Source: Pedobacter cryoconitis (GTDB taxonomy: Bacteria; Bacteroidota; Bacteroidia; Sphingobacteriales; Sphingobacteriaceae). From it: DNA of 64,000 nt. Position numbers and translations under genes: made by a program. Where the stretch lies: NCBI RefSeq assembly GCF_014207135.1, contig NZ_JACHCC010000002.1:124001-188000 (forward strand). The letters run 5' to 3'. The notes under the pieces are model-generated. The model had not been told where the DNA came from. It worked only from the letters and a program-made list of their open reading frames with translations, and ran no database searches. Shown here in pieces: positions 19,548 through 26,461 of the stretch; within the stretch, counting starts at the first letter, position 1, and every line of letters begins with the position of its first letter.

Positions 19548-20348
19548 CTAATAATAAGACGTATTCAGATTGCGGTTTGCTTTCTCAGCGATTTCAATTA
19601 AGGTATAATTAGACAGAATCTGGGCATATTCCGGTTTAGTGCAAACATCATGTTCAAAATGTACCGAAGGTTTACCATCTCTGGTTCTGACTGTCCATCC
19701 ATCCTTTGAAACCATGATATCTTTAGTGCCCATGTTCAGCATAGGTTCAATAGCCAGTACCAGGTTTTCACGCATTAATATCCCTTCATTCCGTCTTCCA
19801 TAATTAGGTACCTGAGGGTGTTCATGCATCGACCGGCCCAGGCCATGCCCCACATATTCTCTCACTACACCGTAACCATGACTTTCAGCATGTCTTTGTA
19901 TCGCACTCGAAATATTCGTGAGATAACTTCCTGCAATAGCATGGTTAATCCCTTCATAAAGACACTCTTTAGTTACTCTGACCAAATCAATTACTTCAGG
20001 TGCTGCTTCACCCAGAATAAAGGTATAGGCATGATCACCATGAAATTCATTTTTAATGACACCTATATCCACAGAAACAACGTCACCATCCTTTAAAGGC
20101 TTATCATTAGGCATACCATGCACCACTACATCATTCACGGAAGTACAGATATGATGTGGGTAACCTTCGTAATTGAGGAATGACGGGACAGCATCATGAT
20201 CTCCGATATATTCGGCCGCAAGTTTATCCAGTGCCAGTGTGGTTAGCCCTGGTTTGAGTATTTTGGCGATTTCAGCTAAAGTAGAACTGATGAGTGTAGC
20301 ACTGATACGGATCAGTTCTACTTCTTCGTCTGTTTTAAATATAATCAT
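19548..20348 (-). CDS. map: Type I methionine aminopeptidase
   Basis: 266 residues. Removes the N-terminal methionine from new proteins. All five metal ligands are present: Asp94 (SVDIGV), Asp105 (HGDHAY), His168 (VGHGLG), Glu201 (AIEPML) and Glu232 (HFEHD); His77 (VVHGMP) is also in place. There is no N-terminal zinc-finger extension. The position, 11 bases after modC, is unusual: the housekeeping map of most bacteria sits with ribosomal-protein genes, so this may be a second copy. That needs the rest of the genome. Confidence 0.93.
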   Translation of the reverse strand: MIIFKTDEEVELIRISATLISSTLAEIAKILKPGLTTLALDKLAAEYIGDHDAVPSFLNYEGYPHHICTSVNDVVVHGMPNDKPLKDGDVVSVDIGVIKNEFHGDHAYTFILGEAAPEVIDLVRVTKECLYEGINHAIAGSYLTNISSAIQRHAESHGYGVVREYVGHGLGRSMHEHPQVPNYGRRNEGILMRENLVLAIEPMLNMGTKDIMVSKDGWTVRTRDGKPSVHFEHDVCTKPEYAQILSNYTLIEIAEKANRNLNTSYY

Positions 20349-20359
20349 CTGTTTACAAA

Positions 20360-20986
20360 TTAAATTCCCTGTTCAATTTTTAAAGCACGGTCAGCAAACC
20401 CAGCCGTTTCCTGTAAATGGTGACTGACTATAATAGTGGTGGTCTTAAATTCTTTCAGTATAATTTTCAGTTCAGTAATCAGTTCTTCCCTTAATTCGTC
20501 ATCCAGTGCCGAAAAAGCTTCATCCAGAACTAATAAACCGGGTTTCTGTGCGAGGGCCCTCAAAATAGCCAGTCTTTGCTGTTGTCCTCCCGAAAGATGG
20601 GCTGGTTTTTGTTTCCGGAAGGATTCCATTTTACCGATCAGCAGCAGTCTGTCAATTAAAGCCATATCCTGTGTGGCATAACGAAGGTGCCCTTCCACCG
20701 TCATATTCGGAAACAAAGCATAATCCTGGAATACGAAACCTACTTTACGTTCCTGAGGGCTGAGATTAATTTTTCTGACGGTATCCAGCCAGCATCTGTC
20801 ATTGACAGTAATTACCCCTTTTTCGGGGGTGATCAATCCGGCCAGTATTTTGAGAAAGGTGGTTTTTCCAGAACCTGAAGGACCATAGATTCTGGTTACA
20901 GACTGTGCGGGGAACTGCGCTTCTATAACCAGAGGGATAGTTCCCCGGTACGTCTTTATCTTTTTATAAATTGCCGCTTCAATCAT
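20360..20986 (-). CDS. modC: Molybdate ABC transporter ATPase (short form)
   Basis: 208 residues. Walker A is GPSGSGKT (35-42), the signature is LSGGQQQRLAILRALA, Walker B is LLVLDEAFSALDDE, and the switch histidine is in IIVSHH. Well-studied ModC proteins are ~350 residues and end in a molybdate-binding MOP/TOBE domain, which is absent here. The assignment to molybdate rests on the adjoining modB and modA. The start overlaps the modB stop by 4 bases. Confidence 0.85.
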   Translation of the reverse strand: MIEAAIYKKIKTYRGTIPLVIEAQFPAQSVTRIYGPSGSGKTTFLKILAGLITPEKGVITVNDRCWLDTVRKINLSPQERKVGFVFQDYALFPNMTVEGHLRYATQDMALIDRLLLIGKMESFRKQKPAHLSGGQQQRLAILRALAQKPGLLVLDEAFSALDDELREELITELKIILKEFKTTTIIVSHHLQETAGFADRALKIEQGI

Positions 20987-21654
20987 TCCAGTGGCCCCCT
21001 TACCGAATTTCTGTTAAAAATAAAGACCAGTATGACGATCACAAAGGTTATCGCAAACAAAACCATAGCATATTGATTGGCCTCATGGTACTGATTATTA
21101 TCTACCGCGTCGTAGATCGCAATGGAAGCTACCCGGGTTACCCCTTCCAGTTTACCTCCGATCATCAGTACTACACCGAATTCTCCAAGTGTATGGGCAA
21201 AAGTTAGAACTGTAGCTGTCCACAATGATGCTTTAATATTTGGCAGCAGCACCCGGTAAAAAGTTTCCAGCCTTGATTTACCCATTGTATAAGATGCCTG
21301 TGCAAGAGATGCAGGTAAATGAGCCAGGGCCGATTTCACCGGACTGACCATAAAGGGCAAGCTGTAGATGACTGAAGCGACCACTAGTCCCTCAAAGGAA
21401 AAGACCAGGCTAAGGTTAAAATACTTCAGCAGCAAGCTCCCCAGGATGCTGTGCGGACTGAAAGTGAGCAGCAAATAAAAGCCGAGTACTGAAGGCGGTA
21501 AAACCAGAGGCATTGTGAGCAGCGCTTCTATTACCACCTTCCCCAACGAGCCACGTCTGGAAAGCCAGTAAGCCAGCGGAACCCCGATCATCAAGAGGAT
21601 AACAGTAGTGTAGGCAGCAAGTTTAAGACTCAGCCATATGGGCATCCATTCCAT
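20983..21654 (-). CDS. modB: Molybdate ABC transporter permease
   Basis: 223 residues with five to six membrane helices. The EAA loop, the contact site for the ATPase, is ASYTMGKSRLETFYRVLLPN. The block LTFAHTLGEFGVVLMIGG and the length fit ModB. It lies 18 bases after modA and overlaps modC by 4 bases. Confidence 0.9.
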   Translation of the reverse strand: MEWMPIWLSLKLAAYTTVILLMIGVPLAYWLSRRGSLGKVVIEALLTMPLVLPPSVLGFYLLLTFSPHSILGSLLLKYFNLSLVFSFEGLVVASVIYSLPFMVSPVKSALAHLPASLAQASYTMGKSRLETFYRVLLPNIKASLWTATVLTFAHTLGEFGVVLMIGGKLEGVTRVASIAIYDAVDNNQYHEANQYAMVLFAITFVIVILVFIFNRNSVRGPLE

Positions 21655-21672
21655 TAATTCTTTCTATTAATT

Positions 21673-22491
21673 TTATAAGACTCTGTAACCGTACTGACCA
21701 AAAACAGTTCTCGCTTCAGCAGAGAAAAGATAATCATAAAACCGCTTATTATTGGTGAAATTTTTATTTTTCGAATGCTTTAACAGTACCACTCCCTGCT
21801 CGATGGGTTGATAAGCCCGGGGATCAATTCTTACCCATTTGAAATGAGCTGCAGGCGAAAGTTCATAAACCAGCGATTCGGTCGTAAAACCGATATTCAC
21901 CACCCCTTTCAGCACATAAGTATTGACCTGGCTGATACTTTCTCCAAACACCAGACGGGAAATCAGCTCTTTGTACAGGCCATAGAAATTCATCGCCTGT
22001 ACAGCTGCTTTACCATAAGGGGCCACCGATGGGTTTCCGATAGCTATTTTGCCGGTTTTTTCTTCTTTAACCAGTGTCTTCCAATTTTCGGGCACCAGAC
22101 CAGTAGTTGAGCAGACAATCAGACTACCTAAGGCATAGACCCTTGGTTTAGTTACACTGAAGCCAGCAGTATACAGTTCACGGGCAAAATCCATATCAGC
22201 TGATAAAAACAGGTCATAAGGAGCACCATTTCTGATCTGTGTACTTAGTTTTCCGGATGAGCCGCTGATTATCTCAACATCAATACCGGTTCTCTGCTTA
22301 AAATCAGCGGATATTTTTTTGAGTACAAACTGCGCATTCGCTGCTACAGCAACCCTCACAGGCTGCGCCAGTACAGTCAATGTACTCAACATCATGATAA
22401 AGTATACTAAAATGATTTTTAGATAGTAATTAGCTCTATTGATGAAGAAAAGGTTTTGAACCGGACCTGCTGCTGTTGAATTATATTTCAA
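21673..22491 (-). CDS. modA: Molybdate-binding periplasmic protein
   Basis: 272 residues with a signal segment (LKIILVYFIMMLSTLTVLAQ) and then VRVAVAANAQFVLKKISADF and SGSSGKLSTQIRNGAPYDLF, the two N-terminal oxyanion-binding blocks of ModA. The start is a TTG at 22491. Later ATGs (22395, 22392) would cut the signal peptide to ~11 residues, and a -7 box lies 23 bases upstream of the TTG, so the TTG is preferred. First gene of modABC. Confidence 0.85.
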   Translation of the reverse strand: MKYNSTAAGPVQNLFFINRANYYLKIILVYFIMMLSTLTVLAQPVRVAVAANAQFVLKKISADFKQRTGIDVEIISGSSGKLSTQIRNGAPYDLFLSADMDFARELYTAGFSVTKPRVYALGSLIVCSTTGLVPENWKTLVKEEKTGKIAIGNPSVAPYGKAAVQAMNFYGLYKELISRLVFGESISQVNTYVLKGVVNIGFTTESLVYELSPAAHFKWVRIDPRAYQPIEQGVVLLKHSKNKNFTNNKRFYDYLFSAEARTVFGQYGYRVL

Positions 22492-22513
22492 TATTCTGCT
22501 GATTTGGATACCT

Positions 22514-22521
22514 CAAAGATA
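22514..22521 (-). promoter_or_regulatory. Putative -7 promoter box of modA (TATCTTTG)
   Basis: Exact match to TAnnTTTG, and the form most often seen in Bacteroidota. It lies upstream of the TTG start of modA. No ModE-type operator or Moco riboswitch was recognised in the 133-base gap to the divergent acetyltransferase gene. Confidence 0.5.
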
Positions 22522-22624
22522 ATCAAACAGAATTACATTTCATCCGGTCCCAGAGCCTAACCAGTTTAATCATATGCCGGTTTTTCCTATCTTAGGGCAT
22601 TAAAACGCTAATACCCTTTTATAA

Positions 22625-23086
22625 ATGGAATTTATTGAAATATGTAAGCCCTTTGACTCTCTGACCGTAAAAGAGCTTTATGCTATCCTGAAGCTGAGAA
22701 GTGAAATATTTGTAGTGGAACAAAAATGCGTGTTTCTGGACATGGACGATAAAGATCTCAAATGTCAGCACCTGATGTTATACCAGAATAAAGAACTCAT
22801 GGCCTATGCGAGAATCGTACCTGCCGGATTGTCTTTTAAAGAACCCTCTATAGGAAGGATAGTGAGCAGCCATGCGGCCCGGGGTAAAGGTTTCGGAAAA
22901 CAGCTGGTTGCACTGGCCATTGAAAATTGCCAGCGTTTATATGGGAAAAAGCCCATTAAAATTGGCGCACAACTTTATCTGAAGACATTTTATGAATCTT
23001 TTGGATTTATCGTAAAAGGTGATGAATATTTAGAGGATGATATACTTCACGTGGATATGATCAGGTCTGTGGTTAGTGAAAATTAA
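22625..23086 (+). CDS. elaA: ElaA-type GNAT acetyltransferase
   Basis: 153 residues. The N-terminal LYAILKLRSEIFVVEQKC is the ElaA signature, and the acetyl-CoA loop follows as GRIVSSHAARGKGFGKQL. The C-terminal LYLKTFYESFGF and HVDMI fit too. The physiological substrate of ElaA is not known. It is divergent from modA. A TATCTTAG sequence about 30 bases upstream is close to the -7 consensus. Confidence 0.85.
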   Translation: MEFIEICKPFDSLTVKELYAILKLRSEIFVVEQKCVFLDMDDKDLKCQHLMLYQNKELMAYARIVPAGLSFKEPSIGRIVSSHAARGKGFGKQLVALAIENCQRLYGKKPIKIGAQLYLKTFYESFGFIVKGDEYLEDDILHVDMIRSVVSEN

Positions 23087-23197
23087 ATCAGAATTAATTT
23101 ACTGGCTAATTTGTTATTAATGAAAAAATATTGGTAATATTAAAGTAGCAATTGATCTATAAAGGTCAATTATAGTACTCATTTAACAAATATCTCA

Positions 23198-23905
23198 ATG
23201 GAAACAACTACTTTTTCAAAATTCTCTGCCGAATTTTTCGGCACAATGGTCCTGGTCCTGATGGGCTGTGGCAGTGCAGTCATTGCCGGAAGTAACGGCA
23301 CGTCAGGTGTCGGTTTACTCGGCATTTCATTTGCCTTTGGCCTATCTGTAGTGGCAATGGCTTATGCTATTGGTCACATTTCAGGTTGCCACATTAACCC
23401 GGCAATTTCTATTGGTATGGTTGTGGCGGGACGGATGAAGGCAAGTGAAGCTGGTGTTTATATCATTGGACAGATTTTGGGTGCTGTTGCTGGTGCTGGT
23501 ATTTTATATGTTATTGCCTCAGGTAATGCAGATTATACCGTCGCAGGTAATGGATTAGGTCAGAACGGTTATGAAGCTTTCTCACCTGGTCATTATAGCC
23601 TTTTATCAGGTTTTGTCGCAGAAACTGTTTTTACCTTTATTTTCCTGCTGGTCATCTTTGGTTCTACTTCTACAAAGAATATACATGGGGGATTTGCTGG
23701 TTTATCGATTGGTCTGAGTCTGGTATTAATCCACATTGTTGGTATCAAAGTAACCGGAGTATCTGTTAACCCTGCCAGAAGTATTGGCCCTGCATTATTT
23801 GTAGGAGGTGCAGCGATCAGTCAGTTATGGTTGTTCATCGTCGCTCCTATCCTGGGTGCAGTATTAAGTGCTGTTGTATGGCGCTCACTACTGGAAAAAA
23901 ACTAA
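23198..23905 (+). CDS. aqpZ: Aquaporin Z (water channel)
   Basis: 235 residues and six membrane helices. Both NPA boxes are present: HINPAIS (67-69) and VNPARSIGP (191-193). His179 (LIHIVGIKV) and Arg194 match the selectivity filter of water-selective aquaporins rather than glycerol channels. Monocistronic, and closed by a strong hairpin. Confidence 0.93.
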   Translation: METTTFSKFSAEFFGTMVLVLMGCGSAVIAGSNGTSGVGLLGISFAFGLSVVAMAYAIGHISGCHINPAISIGMVVAGRMKASEAGVYIIGQILGAVAGAGILYVIASGNADYTVAGNGLGQNGYEAFSPGHYSLLSGFVAETVFTFIFLLVIFGSTSTKNIHGGFAGLSIGLSLVLIHIVGIKVTGVSVNPARSIGPALFVGGAAISQLWLFIVAPILGAVLSAVVWRSLLEKN

Positions 23906-23926
23906 TCCTGAGTAATAAAAAAATAT

Positions 23927-23972
23927 AAAAGCCCCGCTGTTAACCTTATCCAGGTTAGCAGCGGGGCTTTTG
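23927..23972. terminator. Bidirectional rho-independent terminator
   Basis: A 16-bp stem with one G-U pair (GCCCCGCTGTTAACCT and its partner) closes a TATCC loop, with A-runs on the left and T-runs on the right. It sits between the convergent aqpZ and Bcr/CflA-type gene and can serve both. Confidence 0.9.
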
Positions 23973-23973
23973 T

Positions 23974-25170
23974 TTAATCATGAGCAAGCTGTACTTTTCT
24001 TCTGATCACTATAAAAGTCAGGACAATTAACAATACCATAACCAGATAACTTATTCCCAGGCTGCTTTGAGATTTAGCTGGTATCAGTGATACAATCGCA
24101 TAACTCATAATGGAAGTAATCACATATACCGCTCCTCCGGTCACACCACTTGCGATTCCTGCGTTTTTAGGAAACAGGCTCAGACAATACGAAAAGTAAT
24201 TATTGAAGATAAAGCCAGCGATAAAATGGATACTAAAAGCAAAGGCCATCATCGTTAATAAACTGGAGAAGTATGCAGGGCTGAGGATCATCACTATGGT
24301 TAATATCAGCTGTACACCAATGGCAATACTGATTTTCCTGAAAAATGGATAACCAATCAGTGCTTTTCCGAGGAAACCGCCCAATAGTAAAGCTACACCT
24401 AAAGCCAGGGAACAATAGCCTGTGGTAATTGCCGAATCATTAAAAGTATGTTCTATAATAAAGGGCCCGGTCATTCCATAGACCATAAACATAGCATTGG
24501 ATAAACCCAGCATAATCAATCCCAGACTGAAGCTAAGGGTTTTGATCATATTGCTATAAACTGTAATGATTGATTTGAAATGGAATTTCTGATAGATCTT
24601 TAGAGATTCACCTCCAAATATCAGTTCCAGAACAAGCATAATCAGGGCAAAATAACCGATCAGATAGAAATTTGATTCCCAGCCAAAGGCAGTTTGCAGA
24701 TATCCACCAAAAAAAGGAGCTATAATTGGAGCCGATGACCAGACTATGGAAAACAGGCTTGTATAGTGTTTGAGTTTTTCCCCAGAAAAGATGTCTACGA
24801 AATAGGCTCTTTTACCTACTACGATCGCAGCTACAGTAACGCCGTGGATAATCCGCATCAGGTAAATCAGGTACACACTATGGGCATTGGCAATAGTGAA
24901 ACTTGCTATACTGAATAGCAAAAGGGCAGCAATCGTGATACGAAAACGGCCAAAACTATCCAGTAAGCTCCCAATGAACAGTTGAGATATTCCGTAGCTG
25001 ATCAGAAAAAAGACAATTGTCAGCTGTACTTCTGCATTAGTTGCATGTAATTTGCTGGCCATGGCCGGCAATGAGGGTAAATAAATATCGGTGGCAAAAC
25101 CCGAAAGTGGTATTAAAATAAAGGCAAGTATGGTACCGATCCCGTCCTGATCTTTTTCAATGATTCTCAT
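23974..25170 (-). CDS. MFS drug efflux transporter, Bcr/CflA type
   Basis: 398 residues from ATG 25170, twelve membrane segments. The N-terminal FILIPLSGFATDIYLPSLPA and the loop IGSLLDSFGRFR fit the Bcr/CflA subfamily, which exports bicyclomycin, chloramphenicol, sulfonamides or other compounds. The open frame continues to a TTG at 25245, but a -7 box (25210-25217) and a hairpin lie between that TTG and the ATG. It is downstream of an AraC regulator on the same strand, which probably controls it. Confidence 0.85.
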   Translation of the reverse strand: MRIIEKDQDGIGTILAFILIPLSGFATDIYLPSLPAMASKLHATNAEVQLTIVFFLISYGISQLFIGSLLDSFGRFRITIAALLLFSIASFTIANAHSVYLIYLMRIIHGVTVAAIVVGKRAYFVDIFSGEKLKHYTSLFSIVWSSAPIIAPFFGGYLQTAFGWESNFYLIGYFALIMLVLELIFGGESLKIYQKFHFKSIITVYSNMIKTLSFSLGLIMLGLSNAMFMVYGMTGPFIIEHTFNDSAITTGYCSLALGVALLLGGFLGKALIGYPFFRKISIAIGVQLILTIVMILSPAYFSSLLTMMAFAFSIHFIAGFIFNNYFSYCLSLFPKNAGIASGVTGGAVYVITSIMSYAIVSLIPAKSQSSLGISYLVMVLLIVLTFIVIRRKVQLAHD

Positions 25171-25183
25171 TCTCTTTAACTGT

Positions 25184-25205
25184 ATTATTTCTCTAATGAA
25201 ATAAT
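25184..25205 (-). promoter_or_regulatory. Inverted repeat in the leader of the Bcr/CflA-type gene
   Basis: A perfect 8-bp inverted repeat (ATTATTTC / GAAATAAT) with a 6-base spacer. It lies between the -7 box and the ATG, so it could be an operator or an RNA hairpin in the leader. Confidence 0.4.
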
Positions 25206-25209
25206 AGGA

Positions 25210-25217
25210 CAAAGGTA
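25210..25217 (-). promoter_or_regulatory. Putative -7 promoter box of the Bcr/CflA-type gene (TACCTTTG)
   Basis: Exact TAnnTTTG match, 39 bases upstream of ATG 25170. The AraC gene upstream carries the same octamer. Confidence 0.45.
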
Positions 25218-25281
25218 TGGTCAGCAATGGCGAGATAGATTTCAAAAAACAAAGGAATAATTACATAAATCAAATATTCAC

Positions 25282-26190
25282 CTAATTGTTGTATTTGAAA
25301 ACCGAAGGAGTCAGGCCCGTGTGCCTTTTGAAATAGTTATTAAAATGAGCCGGGTATTCAAAGCCAAGACAATAACCGATTTCGGCTACATCCCAGTCGG
25401 TGTTCTTTAATAGGGTCTTAGCTTCGTCTACAATTCTGCTGCTGATCATTTGTGTGGTCGTCTTGCCGGTATGTGATTTGATCACATGGTTTAAATGATT
25501 GACATGGACATTCAGCTGACTGGCAAATTCGGAAGCACTTTTTAGTTTTAAAGGGTTTTCAGGTGAATCGACAGGAAATTGTCTTTCAAGTAATTCTATG
25601 AACATAGGTGTGATCCGGTCAGGGACATCCTTTTGAATAACCTGATTGTTCTCTGTATGTATTTTCACCCCCTGATGTATAATGAGTTTGAGAATACTTC
25701 TGATGACTTCAAATTTGTACTCATATTCGCTATTTTGTTCAGCTATCATCTGCACAAAATAGCCGCTTACAAGCTCAGTTTGCTCTTTATTCAAAAAATA
25801 AACCGGATCCATTGCAGGGTTAAACAATGGACAGAGATGTTCCAGTCCTTTTCTGAGCTCAGTTGAAATAAACGAATCGTTAAACAGGCACAGGTATCCC
25901 TCCTGTTTCTCTGTAAGAGATTCCCAGGAATAAGGAACTGAAGGATTTGAAAAGACCAATGCAGGCTGATCCACTTCGATAACCTTATCAGCAAAACGTA
26001 ACCTTCCTGCTCCAATAGTCAGACATAGTTTATAATGGTCTCTCCTGTTGTATGGGGTGACCTTATTGCAATAACATCTGGATTGTGCATTAAAATGACT
26101 TGAATCACCAGAGGGATTTAATAAATCTGCTGGAATCTGCTGATTCGTTCTTTTGTAAAATTCACCAAGGGTTTCTATCGTTGTCTGCAT
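25282..26190 (-). CDS. AraC-family transcriptional regulator
   Basis: 302 residues. The N-terminal cupin-like sensor covers ~40-140 and the C-terminal double HTH ~205-300, with SASEFASQLNVHVNHLNHVI and VAEIGYCLGFEYPAHFNNYF as the two recognition regions. It is followed on the same strand by the efflux gene, a pairing seen often in Bacteroidota. A row of 11-bp repeats lies ~135-190 bases upstream of its start. Confidence 0.9.
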   Translation of the reverse strand: MQTTIETLGEFYKRTNQQIPADLLNPSGDSSHFNAQSRCYCNKVTPYNRRDHYKLCLTIGAGRLRFADKVIEVDQPALVFSNPSVPYSWESLTEKQEGYLCLFNDSFISTELRKGLEHLCPLFNPAMDPVYFLNKEQTELVSGYFVQMIAEQNSEYEYKFEVIRSILKLIIHQGVKIHTENNQVIQKDVPDRITPMFIELLERQFPVDSPENPLKLKSASEFASQLNVHVNHLNHVIKSHTGKTTTQMISSRIVDEAKTLLKNTDWDVAEIGYCLGFEYPAHFNNYFKRHTGLTPSVFKYNN

Positions 26191-26217
26191 AACATAGGAT
26201 TGAACATTTCAAAGAAA

Positions 26218-26225
26218 CAAAGGTA
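26218..26225 (-). promoter_or_regulatory. Putative -7 promoter box of the AraC gene (TACCTTTG)
   Basis: Exact TAnnTTTG match, 27 bases upstream of the ATG at 26190. Confidence 0.45.
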
Positions 26226-26325
26226 ATGAAAAATAGTATCATCATGCCTGGGTATGGTTAAGGTATCACTTGATTAGCAAATTACCCTGATCAGCTCCGG
26301 ATTTTACTCAGGATATATTCGATCC

Positions 26326-26380
26326 TGTCCGAAGCATTTCCGAAGCATTTCCGAACAATCTCCGAACAAAGTCCGAACCA
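26326..26380. repeat. Five tandem 11-bp repeats with TCCGAA core
   Basis: Five units in a row: TGTCCGAAGCA, TTTCCGAAGCA, TTTCCGAACAA, TCTCCGAACAA, AGTCCGAACCA. The core TCCGAA is invariant and the edges vary. The period of 11 is close to one helical turn, so every core faces the same side of the DNA. The array is upstream of the AraC promoter and downstream of the hexosaminidase terminator. It has no coding frame of note. It may be a protein-binding array or simply a slippage repeat. Confidence 0.85.
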
Positions 26381-26399
26381 AAGCACTATCCTTCCAAAG

Positions 26400-26432
26400 T
26401 AAAAAAGCATCTACCCTAACGGATAAATGCTT
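26400..26432 (-). terminator. Rho-independent terminator of the hexosaminidase gene
   Basis: On the minus strand, AAGCATTTATCC and GGGTAGATGCTT pair with two mismatches around a GTTA loop and are followed by six T residues. It is 30 bases past the stop codon. Confidence 0.7.
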
Positions 26433-26461
26433 CAATATTGAATTCAGTTCTGGTTTCAGTA

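Noticed and set aside
22492..22624. A molybdenum-cofactor riboswitch before modA
   Set aside because: The 133-base gap has no matching conserved stem structure and is shared with a divergent gene.
26326..26380. The 11-bp repeats as a CRISPR array
   Set aside because: Units are contiguous with no spacers and far too short; there are no cas genes.
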